The notes: generated from the letters alone by a model not told the origin. A DNA stretch of 64,000 nt from Skeletonema tropicum (GCA_037178625.1 CM074131.1:4588001-4652000), one strand, 5' to 3'; shown: positions 11,337-24,460, counted from the stretch's first letter. Numbers and translations: made by a program.

Positions 11337-12083
11337 TCAGTTGATTGTCGTTTGCATCCCGAATCTGTCGTTTGCCACCACCAACAACTTCGCTTTCGTT
11401 TGATCATCATCATCATCAGCCTCCATCAATATCCGCTCCAGCTCCAAATTGGCTCCACCAATGCTGTTCATCTTCTTCTTCTGACTCAAATTATTCCCCA
11501 AGCGATGCGACTTCATCAAAATACGATTCATCACCTCACTCTCCTCCTCCTCACTATTATCCTCAGCATCACTATCAGCATCCGCATCCGCATCACTCTG
11601 CTGCTGACTTCTTAGTAGGGCAGTGATCCCATTAGTATCGCCAGATACAATGTCCATATTCATATCCATTAGTTCCTCCATGAGATGTTGATTCTCTAAT
11701 AAAAGATCGTCCATTAGTTTCATTTCTTGTGAGAGGTAGTTTATGGTGAAGGGAGGTGATTCATTTTCTTTCGATTTTATTGCCGATCTCGATCCTAGTG
11801 AGAGTGACGCGGAGGAGGATGTTGATTTGTTCATATGATCGTTCATATGATCGTTCATATGATCGTTCATATGATCAATTATGTTGCCATAATTGTTGGC
11901 GGTGGTGGAGCCGTCGTTATTATTTCTAGTTAGGCGATGATGAAGTGAAAGTGGAGGACAATTATAATTTGTTGGTGTTGGCTCGAGATATTTATTTTTG
12001 TAGCCGTACTGACAGCCATCCATAATATTATCATCTGAGGAGGACGACGACGAGGAGGCGTCCAGTATGGCTTGTAGATCCAT
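11337..12083 (-). pseudogene. Truncated VPS8 N-terminal copy 4
   Basis: Same 248-codon truncated frame and junction tail, exactly 5676 bases from copy 2. Its upstream region keeps the 8-bp segment and is followed by the long inverted-repeat element. Confidence 0.8.
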
Positions 12084-12752
12084 TATTTGTTTTGTGTGAC
12101 GACAGATAAATATATCTGTATCTGAATAAATAATATATGATATGAGTAGTCGATTCAATACGATCACATCGCACGCTGATTCACCTCAATCACGATGTGT
12201 GTGTTCTGTTCGCAATAACGGCACTTAATCTTCCGGCCGGTCTGTTAATTTTGATTTGGTGCCTATCAAGAATGAAATTACAGTGACTCTCAAACAATAA
12301 TATTTATAGCGTCTGTCACAGCGAAGCCAGCTGCGTGCCGATGCCCTCCTTAGCTCAAGAATCACAGAGCCATGTAAATTTAATATTAACGCTATGCTAT
12401 TGTTATGGCACTACACAGGATACAGGATAGGATAGTAGGACGCCTATTTGTGTCATTGCTGGGGCAATTTTGAAGAGTGGTGGTGGCGATCGGTACTCAC
12501 AGACTAGAGACTCAACGAGATGCTATATAATGCATTCGTACTGCCCGAAGTCGGGTATTTAGGGGCTTTTATGGGCCTTGTCATGTCGTTGTGACCTCGG
12601 TATGAGACAGGCATCTGTGGATATCTTTCGGAAGGTTTGCAAAGCGGCACCACCACTCGCCTTTTTTGAACAAGCACCACACACACACACGACACCACTC
12701 AAGCTGAAAATGACAATGGCCGATATCTTGCCTTCTAGCCGGCCAATGAAGG

Positions 12753-14628
12753 CGATGAGTGTCGTTTTGGAAAGCTCTCACCGTGCTCTATCGATTCGGC
12801 GTATAATCGGCTTGATCAGACGACGGTATTATCTGATATTGGTTCATATATTGATTATAGAGAGAAGTAAGGTCGCTCGCTTCGCTCGCTCCCGAGGTCA
12901 AAATCATCAAAATCAACAAATTGACCACCGTTAGAAAGCTCTCTTCAAGTTGCATCGATTAGTGCCATTATTACAATCAAAATAACAACATGATAATCAG
13001 TGCTCGGGCAAAGCCCTCGCGAAAAAGCGACCACTTTAATGCAGCGTTGTCATGATGGGTTGATTGCAGAAAATCTTAAAAAGCGACCACTTCGATCAGC
13101 CTCATCCAGACAATAGTTACGAGCGCATCCAATAATATGACAGAATCCAATAATATGAATATGATAGACACAGCTCAGGGAGGGGTCGCACTCGCCCTTA
13201 TCTTCGACGATCCTCGGCTGCGCTCGGACAAAAGTAATACGACAATCAACCATCACCGCCACCGCCGATACATTATCATTATCCATTCATCATCAATCGG
13301 CGGTGGTGGTGGAAGATACTAACTACACAACAACAATCATCCTCACCACCACCGCCGCAACAATAATACAACAAACAATCAATCCTAATCACCACCGCCG
13401 CCGTCACTCCTCTTCACCACTGCCGAGTGTAGTGAGCCGAAGGCGTCATCATCATCATCGGCGGCAAACCCCCGAAACAATTCATTGCAATTGCAATTAA
13501 TTGCAATTAATTGCAATTGCCAATTAATTTTTAGTGTTTTTCAGCTCGATAATTGTGAAGTATTTGTACAATTTTTGTCTTGATCGGTGTTGTCAGAGTC
13601 TTGTTAGGTCTTGTTCCTCATCATTTCTTTCAGCTTCCAGCGCATCAGGTGTGTGACGTGTTTTTTGCCACGCACAGCACCCACCCCAGCCCCACCGCAC
13701 AGCCGCACTCATTCCTCCGCTATGGCTGCACGCTTAGCAGGACACAACTTCCCTGTGCATTGGAATCCTCCATCACCACTATGTCTGCCTACGCTGTACA
13801 AGAGCAGCAAAAGATCGGAGCGAAGGACGGAGTTGTCGTGTGCATGGGCTGAGCGTCTGGCAAAGAAATTGAGGGAACAGCAGGAGCTGGAGACATTGCT
13901 TCAGAAGATCACTGAAGAGGAAGAGATTGTGGAAGAGGAAGAGAAAGAAGGCTCTGACTAAATAATATTAGGTTGCATAGTAATAATTGTGATAATTGAA
14001 ATTAATTGCAATTAATTGTAATTGTCAATTAATTTTCAGGACCTCGCAGATGACAATCAATTAAAATTTAATTTTTCTGGGGTTTGATCGGCGGTGGAGG
14101 AGTGTAATCCTCCACCACCGCCACAACAACTAATACTCCAAACAATCAATCCTAATCACCACCGCCACAACATCAATACTGCATACTACTTCTCCGCAGT
14201 GTGTTTTGCGAGGGCTTGCCCGAGCAGTGGTTACTTAACTTGAATGACACAACAACAATAACCCATCATGTTCTTCGCCGATAAAGGTGGTCGCTTTTTG
14301 AGATTTTCGACGTAACAACTGTCTCATTGACGGCATTGCAGCATCTGTATTTATTGGGCGAGTGCGAGCGGCAGCGAGGACGAGCTCTGTTTATTGTACG
14401 GATCGAAAGCGCTTGAAACGACGATTCGAATGGTCCTCTCATCGTGTTGTGAATGGCGAGTGAGCCGGAAGGCGAGGGAGCTGATGAAAGCAATGCTGTT
14501 GGAGGTCATCATTCGAATTCTAGAGGGGTCGATTTAGTTGAGTCGATTGACAAAGGGTCGATTTTATGCTTTGGTAGTACTACCAATCGATAGAGCGCAA
14601 CTAGAGCTTTCCAAAACGACACTCATCG
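12753..14628. mobile_element. Inverted-repeat element, long form 2
   Basis: Copy of the 1876-bp element at 7077-8952, amplified with the array dimer. Confidence 0.6.
13722..13961 (+). CDS. 79-aa acidic-tailed protein in the long element, copy 2
   Basis: Apparently identical repeat of the frame at 8046-8285, displaced by 5676 bases. Same reservations about whether it is expressed. Confidence 0.3.
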   Translation: MAARLAGHNFPVHWNPPSPLCLPTLYKSSKRSERRTELSCAWAERLAKKLREQQELETLLQKITEEEEIVEEEEKEGSD

Positions 14629-14783
14629 TCATGGTACGACCGCTAGAACGAATGATAGGAATGATTTGCTGAATTAAATTGGTAGGAGTGCATTAAGTTT
14701 AAGTAGTGATTATGTTAGTCTAAGTATTATCATCTCTCTCTCTCGCTCTCTCATTGTACATTATTCCAGCAGATAGAAGATAT

Positions 14784-15530
14784 TCAGTTGATTGTCGTTT
14801 GCATCCCGAATCTGTCGTTTGCCACCACCAACAACTTCGCTTTCGTTTGATCATCATCATCATCAGCCTCCATCAATATCCGCTCCAGCTCCAAATTGGC
14901 TCCACCAATGCTGTTCATCTTCTTCTTCTGACTCAAATTATTCCCCAAGCGATGCGACTTCATCAAAATACGATTCATCACCTCACTCTCCTCCTCCTCA
15001 CTATTATCCTCAGCATCACTATCAGCATCCGCATCCGCATCACTCTGCTGCTGACTTCTTAGTAGGGCAGTGATCCCATTAGTATCGCCAGATACAATGT
15101 CCATATTCATATCCATTAGTTCCTCCATGAGATGTTGATTCTCTAATAAAAGATCGTCCATTAGTTTCATTTCTTGTGAGAGGTAGTTTATGGTGAAGGG
15201 AGGTGATTCATTTTCTTTCGATTTTATTGCCGATCTCGATCCTAGTGAGAGTGACGCGGAGGAGGATGTTGATTTGTTCATATGATCGTTCATATGATCG
15301 TTCATATGATCGTTCATATGATCAATTATGTTGCCATAATTGTTGGCGGTGGTGGAGCCGTCGTTATTATTTCTAGTTAGGCGATGATGAAGTGAAAGTG
15401 GAGGACAATTATAATTTGTTGGTGTTGGCTCGAGATATTTATTTTTGTAGCCGTACTGACAGCCATCCATAATATTATCATCTGAGGAGGACGACGACGA
15501 GGAGGCGTCCAGTATGGCTTGTAGATCCAT
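14784..15530 (-). pseudogene. Truncated VPS8 N-terminal copy 5
   Basis: Same 248-codon truncated frame, 5676 bases from copy 3. It lacks the 8-bp upstream segment and is followed by the short element. Confidence 0.8.
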
Positions 15531-16191
15531 TATTTGTTTTGTGTGACGACAGATAAATATATCTGTATCTGAATAAATAATATATGATATGAGTAGTCGA
15601 TTCAATACGATCACATCGCACGCTGATTCACCTCAATCACGATGTGTGTGTTCTGTTCGCAATAACGGCACTTAATCTTCCGGCCGGTCTGTTAATTTTG
15701 ATTTGGTGCCTATCAAGAATGAAATTACAGTGACTCTCAAACAATAATATTTATAGCGTCTGTCACAGCGAAGCCAGCTGCGTGCCGATGCCCTCCTTAG
15801 CTCAAGAATCACAGAGCCATGTAAATTTAATATTAACGCTATGCTATTGTTATGGCACTACACAGGATACAGGATAGGACGCCTATTTGTGTCATTGCTG
15901 GGGCAATTTTGAAGAGTGGTGGTGGCGATCGGTACTCACAGACTAGAGACTCAACGAGATGCTATATAATGCATTCGTACTGCCCGAAGTCGGGTATTTA
16001 GGGGCTTTTATGGGCCTTGTCATGTCGTTGTGACCTCGGTATGAGACAGGCATCTGTGGATATCTTTCGGAAGGTTTGCAAAGCGGCACCACCACTCGCC
16101 TTTTTTGAACAAGCACCACACACACACACGACACCACTCAAGCTGAAAATGACAATGGCCGATATCTTGCCTTCTAGCCGGCCAATGAAGG

Positions 16192-16857
16192 CGATGAGTG
16201 TCGTTTTGGAAAGCTCTCACCGTGCTCTATCGATTCGGCGTATAATCGGCTTGATCAGACGACGGTATTATCTGATATTGGTTCATATATTGATTATAGA
16301 GAGAAGTAAACCACCGTCGGCGGTGGAGGAGTGTAATCCTCCACCACCGCCACAACAACTAATACTCCAAACAATCAATCCTAATCACCACCGCCACAAC
16401 ATCAATACTGCATACTACTTCTCCGCAGTGTGTTTTGCGAGGGCTTGCCCGAGCAGTGGTTACTTAACTTGAATGACACAACAACAATAACCCATCATGT
16501 TCTTCGCCGATAAAGGTGGTCGCTTTTTGAGATTTTCGACGTAACAACTGTCTCATTGACGGCATTGCAGCATCTGTATTTATTGGGCGAGTGCGAGCGG
16601 CAGCGAGGACGAGCTCTGTTTATTGTACGGATCGAAAGCGCTTGAAACGACGATTCGAATGGTCCTCTCATCGTGTTGTGAATGGCGAGTGAGCCGGAAG
16701 GCGAGGGAGCTGATGAAAGCAATGCTGTTGGAGGTCATCATTCGAATTCTAGAGGGGTCGATTTAGTTGAGTCGATTGACAAAGGGTCGATTTTATGCTT
16801 TGGTAGTACTACCAATCGATAGAGCGCAACTAGAGCTTTCCAAAACGACACTCATCG
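16192..16857. mobile_element. Inverted-repeat element, short form 3
   Basis: Copy of the 666-bp element, amplified with the array dimer. Confidence 0.6.
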
Positions 16858-17012
16858 TCATGGTACGACCGCTAGAACGAATGATAGGAATGATTTGCTG
16901 AATTAAATTGGTAGGAGTGCATTAAGTTTAAGTAGTGATTATGTTAGTCTAAGTATTATCATCTCTCTCTCTCGCTCTCTCATTGTACATTATTCCAGCA
17001 GATAGAAGATAT

Positions 17013-17759
17013 TCAGTTGATTGTCGTTTGCATCCCGAATCTGTCGTTTGCCACCACCAACAACTTCGCTTTCGTTTGATCATCATCATCATCAGCCTCC
17101 ATCAATATCCGCTCCAGCTCCAAATTGGCTCCACCAATGCTGTTCATCTTCTTCTTCTGACTCAAATTATTCCCCAAGCGATGCGACTTCATCAAAATAC
17201 GATTCATCACCTCACTCTCCTCCTCCTCACTATTATCCTCAGCATCACTATCAGCATCCGCATCCGCATCACTCTGCTGCTGACTTCTTAGTAGGGCAGT
17301 GATCCCATTAGTATCGCCAGATACAATGTCCATATTCATATCCATTAGTTCCTCCATGAGATGTTGATTCTCTAATAAAAGATCGTCCATTAGTTTCATT
17401 TCTTGTGAGAGGTAGTTTATGGTGAAGGGAGGTGATTCATTTTCTTTCGATTTTATTGCCGATCTCGATCCTAGTGAGAGTGACGCGGAGGAGGATGTTG
17501 ATTTGTTCATATGATCGTTCATATGATCGTTCATATGATCGTTCATATGATCAATTATGTTGCCATAATTGTTGGCGGTGGTGGAGCCGTCGTTATTATT
17601 TCTAGTTAGGCGATGATGAAGTGAAAGTGGAGGACAATTATAATTTGTTGGTGTTGGCTCGAGATATTTATTTTTGTAGCCGTACTGACAGCCATCCATA
17701 ATATTATCATCTGAGGAGGACGACGACGAGGAGGCGTCCAGTATGGCTTGTAGATCCAT
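17013..17759 (-). pseudogene. Truncated VPS8 N-terminal copy 6
   Basis: Same 248-codon truncated frame, 5676 bases from copy 4. It has the 8-bp upstream segment and is followed by the long element. Confidence 0.8.
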
Positions 17760-18428
17760 TATTTGTTTTGTGTGACGACAGATAAATATATCTGTATCTG
17801 AATAAATAATATATGATATGAGTAGTCGATTCAATACGATCACATCGCACGCTGATTCACCTCAATCACGATGTGTGTGTTCTGTTCGCAATAACGGCAC
17901 TTAATCTTCCGGCCGGTCTGTTAATTTTGATTTGGTGCCTATCAAGAATGAAATTACAGTGACTCTCAAACAATAATATTTATAGCGTCTGTCACAGCGA
18001 AGCCAGCTGCGTGCCGATGCCCTCCTTAGCTCAAGAATCACAGAGCCATGTAAATTTAATATTAACGCTATGCTATTGTTATGGCACTACACAGGATACA
18101 GGATAGGATAGTAGGACGCCTATTTGTGTCATTGCTGGGGCAATTTTGAAGAGTGGTGGTGGCGATCGGTACTCACAGACTAGAGACTCAACGAGATGCT
18201 ATATAATGCATTCGTACTGCCCGAAGTCGGGTATTTAGGGGCTTTTATGGGCCTTGTCATGTCGTTGTGACCTCGGTATGAGACAGGCATCTGTGGATAT
18301 CTTTCGGAAGGTTTGCAAAGCGGCACCACCACTCGCCTTTTTTGAACAAGCACCACACACACACACGACACCACTCAAGCTGAAAATGACAATGGCCGAT
18401 ATCTTGCCTTCTAGCCGGCCAATGAAGG

Positions 18429-20304
18429 CGATGAGTGTCGTTTTGGAAAGCTCTCACCGTGCTCTATCGATTCGGCGTATAATCGGCTTGATCAGACGAC
18501 GGTATTATCTGATATTGGTTCATATATTGATTATAGAGAGAAGTAAGGTCGCTCGCTTCGCTCGCTCCCGAGGTCAAAATCATCAAAATCAACAAATTGA
18601 CCACCGTTAGAAAGCTCTCTTCAAGTTGCATCGATTAGTGCCATTATTACAATCAAAATAACAACATGATAATCAGTGCTCGGGCAAAGCCCTCGCGAAA
18701 AAGCGACCACTTTAATGCAGCGTTGTCATGATGGGTTGATTGCAGAAAATCTTAAAAAGCGACCACTTCGATCAGCCTCATCCAGACAATAGTTACGAGC
18801 GCATCCAATAATATGACAGAATCCAATAATATGAATATGATAGACACAGCTCAGGGAGGGGTCGCACTCGCCCTTATCTTCGACGATCCTCGGCTGCGCT
18901 CGGACAAAAGTAATACGACAATCAACCATCACCGCCACCGCCGATACATTATCATTATCCATTCATCATCAATCGGCGGTGGTGGTGGAAGATACTAACT
19001 ACACAACAACAATCATCCTCACCACCACCGCCGCAACAATAATACAACAAACAATCAATCCTAATCACCACCGCCGCCGTCACTCCTCTTCACCACTGCC
19101 GAGTGTAGTGAGCCGAAGGCGTCATCATCATCATCGGCGGCAAACCCCCGAAACAATTCATTGCAATTGCAATTAATTGCAATTAATTGCAATTGCCAAT
19201 TAATTTTTAGTGTTTTTCAGCTCGATAATTGTGAAGTATTTGTACAATTTTTGTCTTGATCGGTGTTGTCAGAGTCTTGTTAGGTCTTGTTCCTCATCAT
19301 TTCTTTCAGCTTCCAGCGCATCAGGTGTGTGACGTGTTTTTTGCCACGCACAGCACCCACCCCAGCCCCACCGCACAGCCGCACTCATTCCTCCGCTATG
19401 GCTGCACGCTTAGCAGGACACAACTTCCCTGTGCATTGGAATCCTCCATCACCACTATGTCTGCCTACGCTGTACAAGAGCAGCAAAAGATCGGAGCGAA
19501 GGACGGAGTTGTCGTGTGCATGGGCTGAGCGTCTGGCAAAGAAATTGAGGGAACAGCAGGAGCTGGAGACATTGCTTCAGAAGATCACTGAAGAGGAAGA
19601 GATTGTGGAAGAGGAAGAGAAAGAAGGCTCTGACTAAATAATATTAGGTTGCATAGTAATAATTGTGATAATTGAAATTAATTGCAATTAATTGTAATTG
19701 TCAATTAATTTTCAGGACCTCGCAGATGACAATCAATTAAAATTTAATTTTTCTGGGGTTTGATCGGCGGTGGAGGAGTGTAATCCTCCACCACCGCCAC
19801 AACAACTAATACTCCAAACAATCAATCCTAATCACCACCGCCACAACATCAATACTGCATACTACTTCTCCGCAGTGTGTTTTGCGAGGGCTTGCCCGAG
19901 CAGTGGTTACTTAACTTGAATGACACAACAACAATAACCCATCATGTTCTTCGCCGATAAAGGTGGTCGCTTTTTGAGATTTTCGACGTAACAACTGTCT
20001 CATTGACGGCATTGCAGCATCTGTATTTATTGGGCGAGTGCGAGCGGCAGCGAGGACGAGCTCTGTTTATTGTACGGATCGAAAGCGCTTGAAACGACGA
20101 TTCGAATGGTCCTCTCATCGTGTTGTGAATGGCGAGTGAGCCGGAAGGCGAGGGAGCTGATGAAAGCAATGCTGTTGGAGGTCATCATTCGAATTCTAGA
20201 GGGGTCGATTTAGTTGAGTCGATTGACAAAGGGTCGATTTTATGCTTTGGTAGTACTACCAATCGATAGAGCGCAACTAGAGCTTTCCAAAACGACACTC
20301 ATCG
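18429..20304. mobile_element. Inverted-repeat element, long form 3
   Basis: Copy of the 1876-bp element, amplified with the array dimer. Confidence 0.6.
19398..19637 (+). CDS. 79-aa acidic-tailed protein in the long element, copy 3
   Basis: Third copy of the same frame, displaced by another 5676 bases. Confidence 0.3.
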   Translation: MAARLAGHNFPVHWNPPSPLCLPTLYKSSKRSERRTELSCAWAERLAKKLREQQELETLLQKITEEEEIVEEEEKEGSD

Positions 20305-20459
20305 TCATGGTACGACCGCTAGAACGAATGATAGGAATGATTTGCTGAATTAAATTGGTAGGAGTGCATTAAGTTTAAGTAGTGATTATGTTAGTCTAAG
20401 TATTATCATCTCTCTCTCTCGCTCTCTCATTGTACATTATTCCAGCAGATAGAAGATAT

Positions 20460-21218
20460 TCAGTTGATTGTCGTTTGCATCCCGAATCTGTCGTTTGCCA
20501 CCACCAACAACTTCGCTTTCGTTTGATCATCATCATCATCAGCCTCCATCAATATCCGCTCCAGCTCCAAATTGGCTCCACCAATGCTGTTCATCTTCTT
20601 CTTCTGACTCAAATTATTCCCCAAGCGATGCGACTTCATCAAAATACGATTCATCACCTCACTCTCCTCCTCCTCACTATTATCCTCAGCATCACTATCA
20701 GCATCCGCATCCGCATCACTCTGCTGCTGACTTCTTAGTAGGGCAGTGATCCCATTAGTATCGCCAGATACAATGTCCATATTCATATCCATTAGTTCCT
20801 CCATGAGATGTTGATTCTCTAATAAAAGATCGTCCATTAGTTTCATTTCTTGTGAGAGGTAGTTTATGGTGAAGGGAGGTGATTCATTTTCTTTCGATTT
20901 TATTGCCGATCTCGATCCTAGTGAGAGTGACGCGGAGGAGGATGTTGATTTGTTCATATGATCGTTCATATGATCGTTCATATGATCGTTCATATGATCG
21001 TTCATATGATCAATTATGTTGCCATAATTGTTGGCGGTGGTGGAGCCGTCGTTATTATTTCTAGTTAGGCGATGATGAAGTGAAAGTGGAGGACAATTAT
21101 AATTTGTTGGTGTTGGCTCGAGATATTTATTTTTGTAGCCGTACTGACAGCCATCCATAATATTATCATCTGAGGAGGACGACGACGAGGAGGCGTCCAG
21201 TATGGCTTGTAGATCCAT
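20460..21218 (-). pseudogene. Truncated VPS8 N-terminal copy 7 (252 codons)
   Basis: Last copy of the array. It carries one extra 12-bp NDHM unit and so has 252 codons. The 8-bp upstream segment is absent, and homology to the other units stops at about 21646, before any inverted-repeat element. Confidence 0.8.
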
Positions 21219-21675
21219 TATTTGTTTTGTGTGACGACAGATAAATATATCTGTATCTGAATAAATAATATATGATATGAGTAGTCGATTCAATACGATC
21301 ACATCGCACGCTGATTCACCTCAATCACGATGTGTGTGTTCTGTTCGCAATAACGGCACTTAATCTTCCGGCCGGTCTGTTAATTTTGATTTGGTGCCTA
21401 TCAAGAATGAAATTACAGTGACTCTCAAACAATAATATTTATAGCGTCTGTCACAGCGAAGCCAGCTGCGTGCCGATGCCCTCCTTAGCTCAAGAATCAC
21501 AGAGCCATGTAAATTTAATATTAACGCTATGCTATTGTTATGGCACTACACAGGATACAGGATAGGACGCCTATTTGTGTCATTGCTGGGGCAATTTTGA
21601 AGAGTGGTGGTGGCGATCGGTACTCACAGACTAGAGACTCAACGAGCAGCAGCATCGAGGACTCGAGCATTGGAA

Positions 21676-23590
21676 GTAGTAGGCTGTAGTAAGGCTTGAA
21701 CTATGTTACATTTCTATCAGGGAGGTGAATTTGGCTCGTATCATTCTCATAGAGACTTTTTTTGCTAATCTAAGTAAAGCTCTGTCGAAACTTGCTTTGA
21801 TGAATTAGAATTGTACACCGCTAGCACTGCCCGTCAAGAGTTGATTGTTGCTTTCATTTCGTCGCCAAAATAGCACACTCTTCAACCTTCTCCGTCAGTT
21901 AGGCCACCAAGTCTCCAAATAACAGTATCAATATGCTATTCTCATATATTGTTGGTGTTGGAGCTCACAGAAGATGCTGCGTGTTGATTGCTGCGTGTGT
22001 GGATGCATTTTTATCATTCTCTAGCCGCTTTCTCGACGCATCCATGGATGAATACGATGGATATGCTCGTCTCGTTCATTGTGCCTTTTCAAGATGACAA
22101 CTTCGCCCGTGATGTCGCGATATGTTCTCATCGAAACTACAGTCGAGCAACGAACTGAAATGCGCTCGTCTGGATCTGGATGCGCTTTTTGCTCCAGACG
22201 CTTCGCTTCCAGACGGCGGCGAATCAATTAGCAATCATCAATCCACACCACTTCAGAGACAGTTTCAGCATGGTTATATATATGAATGCAGCGAGTGCAC
22301 CGTTCACGTTACCACCGACAGCATGATATCTCTTCTTCTGACTCAAATTATTCCCCAAGTGATACGATTTCATCAAAATACGATTCATCACCTCACTCTC
22401 CTCCTCCTCACTATGGTCTGTTAATTTTGGTGCCTATCAAGAAATTACAGTGATGCCGCGTGCCGATGCCCTCCTTAGCTCAAGAATCACAGAGCCATGT
22501 AATATTATTGCTATGCTATCGTTATAGTTATGGCAGATCGATTCACCTACTTGAGTAGCCTATTTTTTGCTTGTGTCATTGCTCATTGCTGGGGCAATTT
22601 TGAAGAGTGGTGGTGGCGATCGGTACTCACAAACTCACAAACTTTCACCCACAACCTCCGTGGCTTCCAACATGGCTCACCAAAGCTCACCAAGCATTCA
22701 CTAGAACCCCATCAAGGCAACGTTTTCAGGCTGTGGGGTGCAAGTCAGAAGATCACGGAGGGGTGTAAGTCAGGTCACATGAGGTCACGAAAAGTCCAAG
22801 TCAGAACCACGGAGGAATAGTACATTGGCGATGTCTCCACGCAATATTTGTCGCCAAGAGCGTGATATGACAGATCACGGTACATTGTAAAAGCTGTCAC
22901 AGGTGATGGTAGCAAAGACAATGATAGCACATAGGCAACTTGCTTTGTATCGGACGCTGCACTGCTATCCACTGCAAGTCAAAACGTATATATATTCATA
23001 ACAGCATGCTGAATCTGTCTCTGAAGTGGTGTGGATGGATTCGCCGTCTGGAAGCGTGAGGAGCACGGAGCGCACATCATGTGATGAACGACATAATGAT
23101 CGTTGCTCGACATCAATGAGAACATACACGGCGAACGACGTTGCCGTCTCTACCACCGAGAAAAGGCACAAGCAATGAAGCATATTCATTGTATTCATCA
23201 ATGGATGCGTCGAGACTTTTGTGTCTTGTGCATCCAACACACTTGTTGGATGTTACGGAAGCGGGCACATCTCATAGCAAAATGCATCCACACGCAACAA
23301 GCAGCATCTTCTATGAACACCAACACCAACAATATACGAGAATAGTATATTTATGCTATTTGAAGTCTTGGTGGCGACGGGGAAGGTTCAAGAGCGTACT
23401 ATACCGATGCATAATATTTGAGCGATGAAAGCAATACACATACTATTCAATTCTTGACGGGCAGCAGTGTACAACTCATTGAAGAGTCAACATCAAACAG
23501 AGTCTCCATTCGCGGCAATAGATTAGAGGATCATGCAAGCCAATTGCAGGCGATGCTGATAGAAATGTAACAAAGTTCAAGCCTTACTAC
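21676..23590. repeat. Large diverged inverted repeat (about 600-bp arms)
   Basis: The left arm (21676-22290) and right arm (about 22990-23590) are reverse complements at moderate identity. Outer ends share GTAGTAAGGCTTGAACT and GTTACATTTCTATCAG; further in both have TTGTTGGTGTTGG, CGACGCATCCAT and CCACACCACTTCAGAGACAG. Arm ORFs show matching peptide pieces (a VLI-x-VEQR stretch), so the arms may derive from an old coding sequence. The ~700-bp spacer holds a decayed VPS8 5' copy. It could be a long-TIR transposon relic or an inverted duplication; no transposase or target duplication is seen. Confidence 0.7.
22329..22640 (-). pseudogene. Decayed eighth copy of the VPS8 5' region
   Basis: 22329-22414 matches the VPS8 coding stretch around 3553-3640 with substitutions. 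After a deletion of about 700 bases, 22415-22640 matches the VPS8 upstream region (GGTCTGTTAATTTTGGTGCC through GGCGATCGGTACTCACA) with further small deletions. Homology ends close to the motif where the last array unit also ends. It is much more diverged than the array, so it reflects an older duplication. Confidence 0.75.
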
Positions 23591-23727
23591 AATAGTTTGA
23601 GTCCCTGTTGGATGCGAAATACTACGCAAACTCCTCTTTTATCGACTCTTGCTTTGGGTATTATATCTAGTCGTAGACTCTAGTTGAATTACATGATACT
23701 TCAGTCACCTATTCGAGAAGAATGGTG

Positions 23728-24181
23728 ACGATTCATTGCATTCTTTGATAGAATTGTTGCAGATGAGCTGCGACCACGAACTTTCCTCCTCTTTTTCTCT
23801 CCTCTTTCTCGCCCCCAACTCAGGCGAAGCCCACAGCCTGAGAAAAATGCCCCCATTGACTCAATTTGGAAATCAAAGCAACGAAACTATCACTACGGGG
23901 GATCCTACAAAAGCCCTGACCCAAGCACCTATTACACACAAATATTCGGGAGAACGGTTTGCAAGGCAAACGGTTCAGCAGGACTAGCTGCCATTCAAGC
24001 ACTCTATGAGAGCAACAATGGCCCGACCACCACATCATCACTCAATGATGACCAAATTTCATATTTATTTCACAGTACAGGTGGCAGATCTACTTCACGA
24101 AGAAGTAGCTCTCAGTCGACTCAAGAGTCTTCTCAGCCATCTACAGATACTTTTCTTGTTTACAATACCAGTGATACGTAG
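23728..24181 (+). pseudogene. Unrecognised gene, 3' coding fragment (about 150 codons)
   Basis: A frame without an internal ATG runs from a stop near 23726 to the stop at 24179-24181. It contains AFFDRIVADELRPRTF, then APIDSIWKSKQRNYHYGGSY, GRTVCKANGSAGLAAIQALY and a Ser/Thr-rich C-terminus ending NTSDT. Composition looks coding, and it fits a last exon or 5'-truncated relic. Its upstream neighbour is the large inverted repeat ending at 23590, which may have removed the 5' part. Family unknown. Confidence 0.4.
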
Positions 24182-24460
24182 TTTACCGTAGCACAGAAAT
24201 AACCTAAAGCCCAACACCCCACACCCCACATCACACCCCAGCAACGATAAGTAAGCGTTAAGCGTACAGTAGGATTGGAAGCCGCCGCTGCCGCTGTTGA
24301 CGACAATTAAACTATCATCCGTCGGAGGGCATCGCATAGCTGCTCTATATTCTCTATTGTAAGAGGGGAGAGCTTTAGTTGCGATTACGTGAAAGGAGCC
24401 GGCCGCAACAGAGGCGAATTTTGAATTTTCAGATATTCAACATTATTATTTATTGGGCGG

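Larger units (their letters stand above)
3487..21646. repeat. Tandem higher-order array of the VPS8 5' region
   Basis: Seven consecutive copies begin at about 3487 (native), 5726, 9173, 11402, 14849, 17078 and 20525. Each contains about 680 bases of VPS8 5' coding sequence, the upstream region, and an inverted-repeat element; the last copy is cut at 21646 before the element. Copies 2, 4 and 6 carry the long (1876 bp) element, copies 1, 3 and 5 the short (666 bp) one. Copies 3, 5 and 7 lack an 8-bp GATAGTAG. Copies 2+3, 4+5 and 6+7 therefore form a 5676-bp dimer repeated three times, the last incomplete. The copies look essentially identical apart from these indels, one 6-bp GCATCC unit (one more in the native copy) and one 12-bp unit. 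Confidence 0.95.
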
